A stretch of DNA of 64,000 nt from Planctomycetia bacterium (GTDB taxonomy: Bacteria > Planctomycetota > Phycisphaerae > UBA1845 > UTPLA1), in contig JABTTW010000001.1 in the NCBI GenBank assembly GCA_015075745.1, positions 2,976,001-3,040,000 of the forward strand, given 5' to 3'. The notes below the pieces were generated by a model that ran no database searches, was not told the origin of the DNA, and worked only from the letters and a program-made list of their open reading frames with translations. Positions 10,283-19,747 of this stretch are shown here, piece by piece. The translations under genes and the position numbers were made by a program. The stretch's first letter is position 1. Each line of letters starts with the position of its first letter.

Positions 10283-11023
10283 ATGAAATCACAAGTTGCA
10301 AAGCCGTTGTGGACGATCGCGTTGGTGCTGTTTTGTGCCGGCCAGGTTCGGGCGGAAACGATTGAAGACGTGAAGCAGAAGATTCACGCGAAAGTCTCGT
10401 CATACAAAAGTCTTGAATATAGGGCGATCTTCACCATAGACGTCAACATGCCTCAGATGAGCATGAAGTCGACGACCGAGCAGACGGCGCAATACGTGAA
10501 CAATGGCGACAAAATCCTCGGACGGTTGGAGACCACCAGCAAGTCCGAGCAAAAGATGGGCGATCAGGCGAGCAAGACCGAATCCAAGACCGTCGACATC
10601 TCCGACGGCCAATTTGCGTATACGGTGTCCGAAACCGACGGGACAAAGTCGGCCTCGAAACGAAAGGCGGACCTCACCAAGGAGCTCAGCCCGTTCAACG
10701 CCCAGGCTTCGTTTAAGCTCATGGAAGAGCAATTTACAATCAAGCTGCTTCCGGACGAGACCGTTGACGGCAAGGCGGCCTGGGTGCTGGAGATGAAGGC
10801 CAAGGACCCGGCACAAAGCGCGTTGGTGGGAAGGACGCTTTCCTATTATGACAAGGAATCAGGAATCAGCGTCAAAAGCATGAGCTTCGACCCCAGCGGC
10901 AAGCCCACGACGACCTCCATGACGAAGGACATCAAAATCAACTCGACCATCAATCCTGACCGGTTTGTTTTCAAGGCGCCGCCGGGGGTGAATGTCGTGG
11001 ACACGACAGTTCCGGGGAAGTAA
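10283..11023 (+). CDS. Exported LolA-like (outer-membrane lipoprotein-sorting) protein
   Basis: A 246-aa protein with a clear signal peptide: MKSQVAKPLWT, then a hydrophobic core IALVLFCAG and the cleavage region QVRAET. The mature part begins TIEDVKQKIHAKVSSYKSLEY and is rich in alternating strands, with a segment near the C-terminus typical of LolA/LppX-fold proteins (sigma E regulator RseB-like). Such proteins bind acyl chains in the periplasm. No individual motif proves lipoprotein transport, so the fold is inferred and the role open. An ATG at 10274 is also possible; 10283 has AAGG at better spacing. The next gene is a lipid A-type acyltransferase, which suits an envelope role. Confidence 0.6.
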   Translation: MKSQVAKPLWTIALVLFCAGQVRAETIEDVKQKIHAKVSSYKSLEYRAIFTIDVNMPQMSMKSTTEQTAQYVNNGDKILGRLETTSKSEQKMGDQASKTESKTVDISDGQFAYTVSETDGTKSASKRKADLTKELSPFNAQASFKLMEEQFTIKLLPDETVDGKAAWVLEMKAKDPAQSALVGRTLSYYDKESGISVKSMSFDPSGKPTTTSMTKDIKINSTINPDRFVFKAPPGVNVVDTTVPGK

Positions 11024-11072
11024 GCGGTCCGTTTGGCCCGCGTGCGGATGCTCGGATATACTCCTGGATTCT

Positions 11073-12041
11073 ATGCCGAGTCAGAATCTCGCAGTTGAGC
11101 TTCCCGTGCAGGAATCCACCGGGGAGAGTTTGTCTAACGAGCGGCCGATTCCCTTGGGCACGCGCCTGCGAATCGGCTTCGTCCGGGGTTTTCTCGTTTT
11201 CTATGCCCGCTGTTTCGGGCTTTCCGGCCTCTATCGCCTCGGGCGGTTTTTCGGCATCCTCGAATACTCCTGCGACTATCGCCGACGGGGTCGGGTGCAT
11301 CGCAAGCTCCAGTCGCTCTTTGGCGATGAAATGTCGCCGGCGCGGCGGCGGCAGGTAACGCGCCGGTACTTCATGCGCGTCCGCTGCGACAAGATGTTCT
11401 ACACCATCATGGACCGCATCCCGCGCGGCAAACTGCTCAATCGAATCAAGATCAAGAATGTCTACAATGTCGACGATGGTTTGGCGCGCGGCAAGGGCCT
11501 TTACGTCGCACTCTGCCACTACGGCTCTCATCATGTCGCCGGTTTGATGATGGCCCTTCGCGGGTACAAGCTTGCCGGCGTGCGCGACCCCAAGGAGAGC
11601 CACGTCCGGCGCTACATTCAGCAGAGATATCGAGAGACATTTCCGGAAGTGGCGGCGATGAAGTTCGTCTATGCGAGTTCGTTTCCTCGCGTCATTTATC
11701 GGCACATGCAATCCAATGCCATCGTCGCAAGCCTGCTCGATGTGGATCGCAATCGGGGCGAGAACACAAAGACTTGCAAGGTCACCTTCTTCGGTCAGGA
11801 GCGGCAATGGCTTACCGGCCCGGTGCAGATGGCCGTGCGCTGCGGGGCGACCATCATTCAGGGGTTCGTCGTTTCGCGAAAGAACTTCTACTACCAGCTC
11901 ATCGCAACCCCGCCGCTGGTGGACCCGGCCGAGGCGGCCGCCGCCGACGAGGAATTGGTCGTTACCCAGATCGTGCAGCAATACGCGGCGGCTGTTGAGC
12001 AGTTCGTCCGCGAACATCCCGATCACGTCATGAACATCTGA
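11073..12041 (+). CDS. Lipid A biosynthesis-type acyltransferase (LpxL/HtrB family)
   Basis: A 322-aa member of the lysophospholipid acyltransferase family that transfers secondary acyl chains to lipid A in Gram-negative bacteria. Features that fit are the N-terminal hydrophobic stretch (GFLVFYARCFGLSGLYRLG), the GKGLYVALCHYGSHHVAG active-site block, the central LLDVDRN block and the FFGQERQWLTGPVQMAVR substrate segment. The C-terminus REHPDHVMNI resembles the usual EHPEQWLW end but lacks the Trp pair. In characterised enzymes the active site reads HX4(D/E); here the residue at the acidic position is His (H-YGSH-H), so activity or chemistry may differ. The open frame extends further upstream; ATG 11073 is chosen because conserved sequence starts after it. 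Confidence 0.75.
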   Translation: MPSQNLAVELPVQESTGESLSNERPIPLGTRLRIGFVRGFLVFYARCFGLSGLYRLGRFFGILEYSCDYRRRGRVHRKLQSLFGDEMSPARRRQVTRRYFMRVRCDKMFYTIMDRIPRGKLLNRIKIKNVYNVDDGLARGKGLYVALCHYGSHHVAGLMMALRGYKLAGVRDPKESHVRRYIQQRYRETFPEVAAMKFVYASSFPRVIYRHMQSNAIVASLLDVDRNRGENTKTCKVTFFGQERQWLTGPVQMAVRCGATIIQGFVVSRKNFYYQLIATPPLVDPAEAAAADEELVVTQIVQQYAAAVEQFVREHPDHVMNI

Positions 12042-12066
12042 CGTCGGCCATTTGTTGCGGCGGACT

Positions 12067-13755
12067 TCAGCACAGCTCCATCTCAGCCGCGTGGACCATC
12101 GGCTCCAAGGTGCCCGCCGAAAAATCGAACTGCACGCCGGCGGTGGCGAACAACTCCGGCAAGGGCCGCCTTCCTCCGAGAGACAGGGCTTTTCGATACG
12201 AGGCCACGGCCCCGGGGAAATCCTTTTTTGAATTCAGCCACACACCCAGCGCGCCTAATTGGGCAATGCCGTATTCCACATAGTAGAAAGGCACCGTGAA
12301 GGGATGGCCCTTGCGATGCCAGTTGTAAGCCAGGGCATCATCGTGGCCGGAGTAGTCGACCCAGTCGCCGAAGCGGCGATTGAGTGCCACCCATGCGGCC
12401 TTGCGCTCGTCGCGGCTGTGCGTCGGATGGGTGTAGGCCCAGTGCTGAAGCATGTCGATGGTGGACATGTAAGGGAAGAAACGCACGATGCCGTCGAGAT
12501 GATCCTGCCAGGCCCTTGCGGCATCAGCGACGTTGTAGAACTCGCCAAGATGCGGTCCGGCGATCAATTCCATTCCCATTGAGGCGACCTCTGCGAATTC
12601 GATCGGCGGATCGCGCAAGTCCGCCAGCGGTTCGTGAGCGGCGGCGAAGACGTGAAAGGCGTGGCCGCCCTCGTGGAGCAGGGTCTGCACGTCGTCGTGC
12701 GTGCCGACGGCGTTCATGAAGATGAACGGTTGCCGTCGCCCCTTGTATTCCATCATGTAACCGCCGGGGGCCTTGCCCTTGCGGCTCTCGAGGTCGAGCA
12801 GGTTTTCCTTTCGCATCGTGTCGAACTGGCCGGCGAAATCGGGGTGGACCTTGGCAAACATGGCGGCGCAGCCCTCAATCAACCGGGCCGCGCCTTCAAA
12901 GGGCCGAAGTGGATCGCGCCCCTGCGGATCCACCGCCATGTCCCACGGTCGTAGAGAATCAATTCCGAGTTGTGCCTTGCGTTTCTCTGCCAGCCGCCGG
13001 GCAGCGGGCACGACAATCTCGGCAATGGCGTCGGAAAACGTTTCGCAGTCGGCGGCGTTGTAGTCGAATCGCTCCAGTTCCTTGAAGGCGTAGTCCCGGT
13101 AATTTGCGAAGCCGGCATTCACGCCGATTTTGTGCCGCACGGCGACCATCTTGTCGAACTGCGCCTCAATCTCCTCACGGGCCTCGGCCCATTTGTCGGC
13201 CATTCGCTGCCACGCATCCTGCCGCGTGTGACGATCCGTGTTCTCCAGATAGCGACCCATCTGCTGTATGGTCTGTTCGCGGCCCTCGTACTGGACGGTC
13301 AGGCCGCCGGTCACTTTCTGGTATTGCTGACGGAGCTTCTCGTCCTCGGTCTGGAGCGGGACGTTCTCCTCGCGGAATATGGCGGCGCTGTTCTCGACCT
13401 GTCGAATGAAGACCTCGAAACGCTCGCGCGGCAGAGCCGACCGGTGATCGCAGGCGAGGAATTTTTTCTCAAGGCGATTGTTGCAGACACTGGCGAGCGG
13501 CTGGACATTCTCGACAAAATCCAGATAGCGCTTTTCGCGCGCGGCGTCGTCGGTCTGGCAGGTCATCTCGACGTAGCGGATTGAGCCCTCCTCGTCGAGC
13601 CACGCGTCCAGATCCGACCATTCGAGCAGCCATGCCTCCAGGGCAGCGGCGCTGCCCAGCGGTCGGGCTTCCAGATCGCGATAGAGGCCTTCGACGACAG
13701 CGGGCTTTCCGAGGTCGGCGTCCTTAGGAACGAAAGTGCGAGTGGGGCGTGGCAA
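12067..13755 (-). CDS. pepF: Oligoendopeptidase F-like M3 family metallopeptidase
   Basis: A 562-aa zinc peptidase that cleaves short peptides in the cytoplasm. The M3 signature is LLHEGGHAFH: two zinc His and the catalytic Glu, with the third ligand expected in the downstream EVASMGMELIAG. The fold is all-helical and the C-terminal block (FYYVEYGIAQLGALGVW) is typical of PepF. The start is inferred to be TTG at 13755, because GGGAGGA lies 7 nt upstream and the preceding frame has no conserved sequence. There is no signal peptide. It is convergent with the acyltransferase gene and lies downstream of serS on the same strand. Confidence 0.88.
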   Translation of the reverse strand: MPRPTRTFVPKDADLGKPAVVEGLYRDLEARPLGSAAALEAWLLEWSDLDAWLDEEGSIRYVEMTCQTDDAAREKRYLDFVENVQPLASVCNNRLEKKFLACDHRSALPRERFEVFIRQVENSAAIFREENVPLQTEDEKLRQQYQKVTGGLTVQYEGREQTIQQMGRYLENTDRHTRQDAWQRMADKWAEAREEIEAQFDKMVAVRHKIGVNAGFANYRDYAFKELERFDYNAADCETFSDAIAEIVVPAARRLAEKRKAQLGIDSLRPWDMAVDPQGRDPLRPFEGAARLIEGCAAMFAKVHPDFAGQFDTMRKENLLDLESRKGKAPGGYMMEYKGRRQPFIFMNAVGTHDDVQTLLHEGGHAFHVFAAAHEPLADLRDPPIEFAEVASMGMELIAGPHLGEFYNVADAARAWQDHLDGIVRFFPYMSTIDMLQHWAYTHPTHSRDERKAAWVALNRRFGDWVDYSGHDDALAYNWHRKGHPFTVPFYYVEYGIAQLGALGVWLNSKKDFPGAVASYRKALSLGGRRPLPELFATAGVQFDFSAGTLEPMVHAAEMELC

Positions 13756-14202
13756 TGGAGTCCTCCCTGACCGGCGAATGACAAATGGAAACGAATCAAG
13801 ACGCTTCGCCGAATGCGGATTGCACGATAACGGGAAATCGCGAGGAGTAAAAAAGGCGTGCGGCACCCCGTGGTTTTGGCGCGGTCAAAGGGTGCCGCAG
13901 CGAGTGGAAGACTGGCTTTTCCTGATTCCCATCGGCTCACAGGTAGCGAGCCGTTGAGTGCCGTTCGGACAATATCTTGAACCCCCAATCCGGCCTCTCG
14001 GATTGGGTGGAAATTCGTATCTACTCGGTGGCAAAGCCACTTAGGGAATCCTGCCGCCCCTCGATGGTAGGGTGAGCCTATTCGTCCACCCTACGCTAAC
14101 ATTATAATCCTGAGAATTTTAGCGGTCAAGCCCGGCCGGACACATTTCCCGATAATGTTCTGTGATGCGACCCGAATGTTCGGGCATTCCGACTCCGACG
14201 AG
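13756..14202 (-). other. serS-pepF intergenic region with two hairpins
   Basis: 447 bases without a supported gene. Two perfect 8-bp inverted repeats occur: CCCAATCC/GGATTGGG at 13984-14007 with an 8-nt loop, and GTAGGGTG/CACCCTAC at 14067-14094 with a 12-nt loop. Neither has a T run, so they are not typical terminators. They could be processing or attenuation structures in the pepF leader or remnants of small repeats. Confidence 0.4.
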
Positions 14203-15534
14203 TCAGTGCTTGGTGATCCGTTCACGTCCACCCATATAGGGTCGCAGCGCCGCGGGCACCGTCACGCTCCCATCGGCGTTCTGATACTGCTCCAGAATCG
14301 GAATCAGGATTCGCGGGCTCGCGATCACCGTGTTGTTCAGCGTATGGCAGAATCGGGTCTTCTTGTTCTCGCCCTTGTAGCGCAGATTCAGCCGCCGGGC
14401 CTGAAACTCCCCGAACCGCGACGCGCTGTGCGTCTCGCCGTAGCTCTTCCGGGAGGGCATCCAGGTCTCGATGTCGTACATCTCTACCTTGCCCTGGCCC
14501 ATATCCCCGGTACAAACCGCCATCACGCGATAGGGCAGTTCCAGCTTTTGCAGGACCGCCTCGGCATTGGCGATGATCTCGTGGTGGAACTTCTCACTCT
14601 CGGCCTCATCGGCCCGACACAGGACGACCTGCTCCACCTTGTCGAAAAAGTGAATGCGGTAGATGCCGTAGGTGTCCTTTCCCGCCGCGCCGGCTTCCCG
14701 CCGGAAGCACGTGGAGACGGCGGCCAGCTTCACCGGCAGCATCGACTCGTCGAGAATCTCGTCACCGTACATCGCCGTCAGCGAGACCTCCGCGGTACCG
14801 ACGAGGCTCTTTTCATCGCGTTCGCAGCGGTAGGCCTGCTCTTCGCCGCCGGGGTAATAGCCCGTTCCGTACATCATTTCGTCGCGGACGAGGATCGGCA
14901 CGGTGACCGGCTCAAATCCCCGCTCGATGATGACGTCCATGGCGAGACGCAGCACCGCATGATGCAGCAGGGACCCCGCTCCGCGCAGTAGATAGTTCCG
15001 CGAGCCCGCCAGCTTGACCCCTCGCTCGATATCGAGAATCCCCAGCGAAGCCCCCAGCTCGACGTGGTCCTTCGGCTCGAAGTCGAATTTCCGCGGCTCG
15101 CCCCATCGCCGAGCCTCCACGTTTTCATCTGCGTCCTTGCCGATCGGCGTCTTGGCGGACGGCACCTGCGGAACTGTGAGCATCAGCGCCTTGAAATCGG
15201 TCGCCGTGGTCCGCTCCTCGTCCTCCAGTTCCTTGATGCGCTGCTTGATGGCGGCGGACTCGGCCTGAAGCTTGTCGCCCTCAGCCTTGATCGTCTCGAC
15301 CGGCGTTCCCTTGGCGATGGCCTCCTGATACCACTTGCTCTTGGGGTTCTTATAGAGGCCGATCTGCGAAGAAAGCTCGTTGCTCTGGCCGCGCAGATTG
15401 TCGGCCTCCTGCTGAATCTGCCGACGTCGATCGTCGATCGCAAGCAGGTGGTCAAGGTCGCAGGTGACCCGCTTGTCCCGGATGGCAGCCCGGACGGCCT
15501 CGGTATTCTGTCGTATGAAGTTGATGTCGATCAT
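14203..15534 (-). CDS. serS: Seryl-tRNA synthetase
   Basis: A 443-aa class IIa synthetase charging tRNA-Ser. The N-terminal tRNA-binding coiled coil spans about residues 30-110 (MIDINFIRQNTEAVRAAIRD at the start). Class II motif 2 is seen as LAAVSTCFRREAGAAGKDT and motif 3 near the end as CHTLNNTVIASPRILIPILE. The C-terminus IPAALRPYMGG-type sequence is typical. The open frame runs 148 codons further upstream without similarity; ATG 15534, preceded by GGAG, gives the family length. It is upstream of pepF on the same strand with a long gap. Confidence 0.95.
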   Translation of the reverse strand: MIDINFIRQNTEAVRAAIRDKRVTCDLDHLLAIDDRRRQIQQEADNLRGQSNELSSQIGLYKNPKSKWYQEAIAKGTPVETIKAEGDKLQAESAAIKQRIKELEDEERTTATDFKALMLTVPQVPSAKTPIGKDADENVEARRWGEPRKFDFEPKDHVELGASLGILDIERGVKLAGSRNYLLRGAGSLLHHAVLRLAMDVIIERGFEPVTVPILVRDEMMYGTGYYPGGEEQAYRCERDEKSLVGTAEVSLTAMYGDEILDESMLPVKLAAVSTCFRREAGAAGKDTYGIYRIHFFDKVEQVVLCRADEAESEKFHHEIIANAEAVLQKLELPYRVMAVCTGDMGQGKVEMYDIETWMPSRKSYGETHSASRFGEFQARRLNLRYKGENKKTRFCHTLNNTVIASPRILIPILEQYQNADGSVTVPAALRPYMGGRERITKH

Positions 15535-15778
15535 GGCTTTCCAGGGCTCCGGCAGGGGGTTCTCACGGTGCTTGGCGGGCCCACTTTCCGGGCGGGTCCA
15601 TCGCCGAAGCGACGGACCGGCCGGTTCGGGACCGATTACGGGGCGGATGATAAGGGAATTCGCGGTCCTGCAAAGCGGCGCGGGCCGGACTGACGAGTAT
15701 ACATGGGTAGGCTCTTGAGCCTGGCGCGGGCTCTTTCCTCGCCTCCAAGAACATGATTTCGGCATAGGGTGTCTCTCA

Positions 15779-17014
15779 ATGCGACGATCCGCACTCAAGA
15801 TGATCTTCATGTCACTGGCATCCGCCCCGTTACTCGGCACGACGTGCCTGGGCGGCACGGGCGGAACCGGCTTTCCTCGAACGGCGAACTGGAACCGGGC
15901 CACCGTGAACACAGGCGCGGCTCTTCGTCCGACCGTTTCACTGACCGCCGACTTCGACGGCGATGGCAAGGTGGACATCCTCGTCGGCTACGCCGGCTCG
16001 GGGGCGTCGAACCCCGCTGTCGTCATCTTCTTCCAGGATACGACGACTACCTTTACCGCTGTTACGCTCGCCAGCAGCACCGACCTTGCCGGTATCGTCG
16101 GTCTGGCGATCGGCGATCTCGACGCGGATTCTCACCCCGACGTGGTTGCAGCATGTAACGCGCGGCTCGTTTATCTCCACAGCCCCGCCGCTCCGCGGAC
16201 CGGCGCCTGGACCCTCTCGACGCTCGACCAGTCCAACGACGCAGCGCTGGGACAATGGAACGACGTCGCCATCGGAAACATCGACAACGCCAACGGCCAG
16301 GACATCGTTGCCTGCAATGCCGGCACGCCGGGTCGCGTGAGCTGGTTCCGCAGCCCAGCGGCGAACATTGTGAACGGGACCGGTTGGACCCGCGTGGACA
16401 TCGACATGGCCTCGCGCACAAATGCCTCGTCGGTGGCACTAGCTGATTTCGACGCTGACAATCGAATCGATGTCATCTCAACAGCGCCCGGTGAGAGCAC
16501 CGCCCGTGTGGCGTGGTACAAGAATCCGGCCAATCCGCAGACCGACTTGTGGACCAAGTTCACCGTCGGGAATCTGGCCGCCGCGTCACGACTGGCCATC
16601 GCCGATTTGAACGTGGACGGCCGCTCCGACGTGATCTCGATCAACGGGCCCGGTCGGCAGGTCGGTTGGTACGTTCGGCCGGTGGACGCGACGCAGGCGT
16701 GGAGCGGGTTCCTGCTGACCATGTACACGACTGCGCAACCAGTGGACGTAAAGGCGGCGGACTTGAACGCGGACAATCAGGTGGACGTCGTGGTGGCGAC
16801 CAATACCGGCGGCACGCTCCGCTGGTTCATTCCCACGCCCGGCCAGACGCAGACGGCCCAGTGGCTGGAAAACAATGTTCGCGACGTGACGGAGACGATC
16901 CAGCGAATCGCGCTCGGCGACATAGATGCCGACGGCCGGCCCGACGTCATTGCCCCGCTTCAAGCCGCGTCATCCGCCGCCGACACCGTCGCTTGGTTCG
17001 AGAATCCCGAGTGA
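15779..17014 (+). CDS. Exported FG-GAP/VCBS repeat beta-propeller protein
   Basis: A 411-aa secreted protein. The N-terminus MRRSALKMIFMSLASAPLLG is a signal sequence; a Cys follows, but the surrounding residues do not form a good lipobox. About seven repeats follow of the form ADFDGDGKVDILVG, GDLDADSHPDVVAA, ADFDADNRIDVIST, ADLNVDGRSDVISI, ADLNADNQVDVVVA and GDIDADGRPDVIAP. Each has a DxDxDGxxD calcium-binding loop of the integrin-alpha FG-GAP type, so a seven-bladed beta-propeller is expected on the cell surface or in the medium. The ligand is unknown. It diverges from serS and has no operon partner. Confidence 0.85.
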   Translation: MRRSALKMIFMSLASAPLLGTTCLGGTGGTGFPRTANWNRATVNTGAALRPTVSLTADFDGDGKVDILVGYAGSGASNPAVVIFFQDTTTTFTAVTLASSTDLAGIVGLAIGDLDADSHPDVVAACNARLVYLHSPAAPRTGAWTLSTLDQSNDAALGQWNDVAIGNIDNANGQDIVACNAGTPGRVSWFRSPAANIVNGTGWTRVDIDMASRTNASSVALADFDADNRIDVISTAPGESTARVAWYKNPANPQTDLWTKFTVGNLAAASRLAIADLNVDGRSDVISINGPGRQVGWYVRPVDATQAWSGFLLTMYTTAQPVDVKAADLNADNQVDVVVATNTGGTLRWFIPTPGQTQTAQWLENNVRDVTETIQRIALGDIDADGRPDVIAPLQAASSAADTVAWFENPE

Positions 17015-17277
17015 AATCGCGGTTGTAGGGCCCCGATCGGTAACAACATTGTATCAGCGGGCCTCGAACAGCCCCTGCACCGAGATGCCCGTTTCAATCC
17101 TATCCTTTGTTGCCGGCTCAAGATAAGTCCGATTGCACATCACCATCACTTGTCTGTATGAGACGAGTCTTCCGTGAAAGCATGAACAGCGCGGCTACGT
17201 CTTGCATACATGGTTAGCAGTGATTCGCCGCGGAGCGTTTCCGAGGCAGTCACTCGGTCATGTAAAGGAGTCGTATC

Positions 17278-17898
17278 ATGTACAAGTCGAAGTGGTTTGT
17301 GGGTTCGGCCGTCCTTGCGGGTTGTCTCGCGATTGTCGGTCGCGTATCAACCGTCTCGGCAGCGGGCAACGATGCCCAGATTGCAAAACAACTGACTACT
17401 GACAAGATCACGCTCACCCGCGCCATTGAGGTGGCCCAGGAAGCCTCCAAAGGCAAGGCAGTCAGCGCCAGCGCGCGGATGATGGGGAGCGACTTGGAGA
17501 TTTATGTACATTGCCTGGCCGGGGACAGGTGCATGGAAGTGCCGGTCAACGCCAAGACTGGCAAGGCTGGAAAGCTGACCGAGACCAAGGCGATTGGAAA
17601 GCTCAATCCTCTGGCACAAGCCCGCGAGGTCGAAAAGCTGTTGACCGAGGACAAGATCACCCTTGCCTCAGCCATTCAGACCGCCCAGACCAACAGCAAG
17701 GGAGAGGCAATCTCCGCTCATTGTACGACCGCCGGCGCAAAGCTGACGATCGAAGTCCGCTGTGTCGCCGCGGAGAAGCCGCTTCAGGTGTTGGTGGACG
17801 GCAAGACCAACAAGGTCACCAGGACGGAACAGGTCGCGCAGGCCGGTGGACACCCCCGGCATCACGGCGGCAATCATTCCAACCCGCCCAAGAAGTGA
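17278..17898 (+). CDS. Exported protein with two PepSY-like repeats
   Basis: A 206-aa protein with AAGGAG 9 nt before the ATG. The N-terminal signal peptide (VGSAVLAGCLAIVGR..VSA) is followed by two similar units of about 70 residues. Each begins ..L.TD/EDKITL..AI..AQ. and ends with a strand containing the VD/NAKTGK/N turn (DKITLTRAIEVAQEASKGKA; DKITLASAIQTAQTNSKGEA). This order (helix, two to three strands, DxKTG end) is that of the PepSY module, a small extracytoplasmic domain thought to inhibit or modulate peptidases. The C-terminal GGHPRHHGGNH tail is His rich and might bind metal. PepSY identity is by pattern only. Confidence 0.65.
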   Translation: MYKSKWFVGSAVLAGCLAIVGRVSTVSAAGNDAQIAKQLTTDKITLTRAIEVAQEASKGKAVSASARMMGSDLEIYVHCLAGDRCMEVPVNAKTGKAGKLTETKAIGKLNPLAQAREVEKLLTEDKITLASAIQTAQTNSKGEAISAHCTTAGAKLTIEVRCVAAEKPLQVLVDGKTNKVTRTEQVAQAGGHPRHHGGNHSNPPKK

Positions 17899-18021
17899 TT
17901 GGTTCGTGCCCGCTCTCCCAGCCGCGACCACCGGCGAGTAGGTCGCGCGCTGGACATGCAGGGTCCGCCTTCCTGAATCTTCAAAAGGCGGACCCGATCA
18001 TTCTGAATCTCATGTCAGGTT

Positions 18022-18363
18022 TCAGGGTGGTGGCCCATCCGGTTGAGGTTGCTCCATCGAATAGAGCCACCACCGCCGCTTGGCCGATTCGCCGCGTTTG
18101 ACATGCCGAACGGCGTAGAGCGTCATCACCTCGCCGCTGTCCACGCGCACCTTCCAGAAATGTTTTCGGTAATAGGCCTCTCCCCTGCGATGAAACTCAC
18201 GCTCGCTCGCCTTCCATTGCGTGATTGTCTCAGCGATTACGTAGTGACGGTCTCGCCAGGTAAATCCCGTCGGTAGCCCGGGCTGGCCCGATGCCATCGC
18301 TGCGGCATCAAAGCTCGCCGCGTCGGGCACGATCGCCTCGGAAATGAATGTCTCATCCGCCAT
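18022..18363 (-). CDS. Small conserved protein, DUF6504-like
   Basis: A 113-aa soluble basic protein. A central GFTWRDRHYVIAETITQWK block and a following FWKVRVDSGEVMTLYAVR block resemble the short DUF6504 family, which has a W-R/D-R-xY start and an xLYxxR end and unknown function. The Pro-rich tail is not conserved in my reading. There is no signal peptide. It stands alone, convergent with the PepSY gene. Confidence 0.55.
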   Translation of the reverse strand: MADETFISEAIVPDAASFDAAAMASGQPGLPTGFTWRDRHYVIAETITQWKASEREFHRRGEAYYRKHFWKVRVDSGEVMTLYAVRHVKRGESAKRRWWLYSMEQPQPDGPPP

Positions 18364-18602
18364 CTGAGGAGTTCATCGTACCCGCCCTCTTGAGTTCTGC
18401 GATCTCGCAACCCGAAGGATGATTCACAGAATCGACCGATAGAATCCACACCAGCCGCCAAAAAACCGGTTTCATACGTCCGGCTCACTTCGATTTCTTC
18501 ATGGATCCCCGCGCCCGCTCGATATAGGAAGCGGCGGAATCCGGGGGCTTCGCGTGTGCGCGAGTCGCGAGCTCCGCCTGATCTTTGAAAGGGTCGATCG
18601 CT

Positions 18603-19607
18603 ATGAACGCCTCCGCTGCAACAGATGTCGTCCTGACGAAGCCGCCTCGCCGTGTGCCCGCGCCGGTTTGTGTCGGTGCGCTCCTCGGCGCCAAGCAACT
18701 GCAGTTCGGCTGCGGCATCATCCTCATCGCCATGACTGTGATATGGATTCTCCTGCGGGGCGAAGTATTCAGCCCGCTGACCGGACTCGCCCTGCTCGGG
18801 CCCACGACCCAGGTTCAGGGAGTTGTGCAGGAAGTGTTCGAAGGCGAGAAAGTGACGTACAAACCTTACGCAACCGATGGCTATGGGAATTCATATGGTT
18901 TGGAGCGCGTCACCATTACCGGCGTGCGCTATGGTTACACCGGGCCCGATGGCACGCCGCTCTCCGGGGTCGCTACGGGACTGCGGCAAAACCGAGACGA
19001 GGCAATCACCGACGTCGGGGCGTCCATCCCGGTTGAATATTCAAACTGGCATCCCGAACTCTCGCACGTCCCCGGCCTGAAGAGCGACGCTGAGGCCAAG
19101 ACGTACATTCTCACGGGCGCGTTTTGGCTGGCTGTTTTCTTCGCAGTGTTGGCGGGCTTTGGCATCCTCGATGCGATGTGGCACGGCGTCTCGCAGATTC
19201 GGCTGATGGGGCGGGGTATTCTCACCGAGGGCCGGCTGATCGACCTTCGGCAGTTGCCCGTGTTGGGGATGGTTAACCTGCGGCGAATGGTCTATTCCTT
19301 CTTCGACGGCCGGCAGCAGCGGCAGGCAAGCGTGGTAGGGACCGCCGATGACATGGCCACGGCAACCCCGCAGCCGGTCTTCTTCGACCCGTCGAACCCC
19401 GATTCGATTGCCCCGGCGAGCATGATCGCGGGACACTTCGAAATCGACGCGCAGGGCGATCTGACCGAGGGCGACTCAAACCCGTACAACTACATGTGGC
19501 TTCCGACGGCCTGCTGCCTCGCGGCGGCGTGGTTCACGCTGAACCTCTTCGACCTGGCCGAGACCCCGGAATTCCTGAAGACGGCGATCGCCTTCATGGA
19601 AATCTGA
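18603..19607 (+). CDS. DUF3592-like membrane protein
   Basis: A 334-aa protein with GAAAGG upstream of ATG 18603; an in-frame TTG at 18585 is less likely. There are three hydrophobic segments: about residues 32-55 (FGCGIILIAMTVIWILLRG), 160-185 (FWLAVFFAVLAGFGILDAM) and near 300 (WLPTACCLAAAWFTLNLF). Between them lie two soluble beta-rich parts, one of which reads SIPVEYSNWHPELSHVPG, the pattern of DUF3592 proteins where VxYxPxxPxxSxI occurs. A second copy of this pattern, VFFDPSNPDSIAPASM, follows. The function is unknown; an envelope location is inferred. Confidence 0.5.
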   Translation: MNASAATDVVLTKPPRRVPAPVCVGALLGAKQLQFGCGIILIAMTVIWILLRGEVFSPLTGLALLGPTTQVQGVVQEVFEGEKVTYKPYATDGYGNSYGLERVTITGVRYGYTGPDGTPLSGVATGLRQNRDEAITDVGASIPVEYSNWHPELSHVPGLKSDAEAKTYILTGAFWLAVFFAVLAGFGILDAMWHGVSQIRLMGRGILTEGRLIDLRQLPVLGMVNLRRMVYSFFDGRQQRQASVVGTADDMATATPQPVFFDPSNPDSIAPASMIAGHFEIDAQGDLTEGDSNPYNYMWLPTACCLAAAWFTLNLFDLAETPEFLKTAIAFMEI

Positions 19608-19747
19608 CCGGTTCGCGGTTCCAACTGCCCCGTCGTTCCTAAATGCCCGTCAAACCGGGGGCTTACATAGCGCCCTGATGACAATTCCAACGTCCGTCGA
19701 TACATTCTCTAAGTGACCGGGCCACTATGAAATGAAAGGACGCGGCC

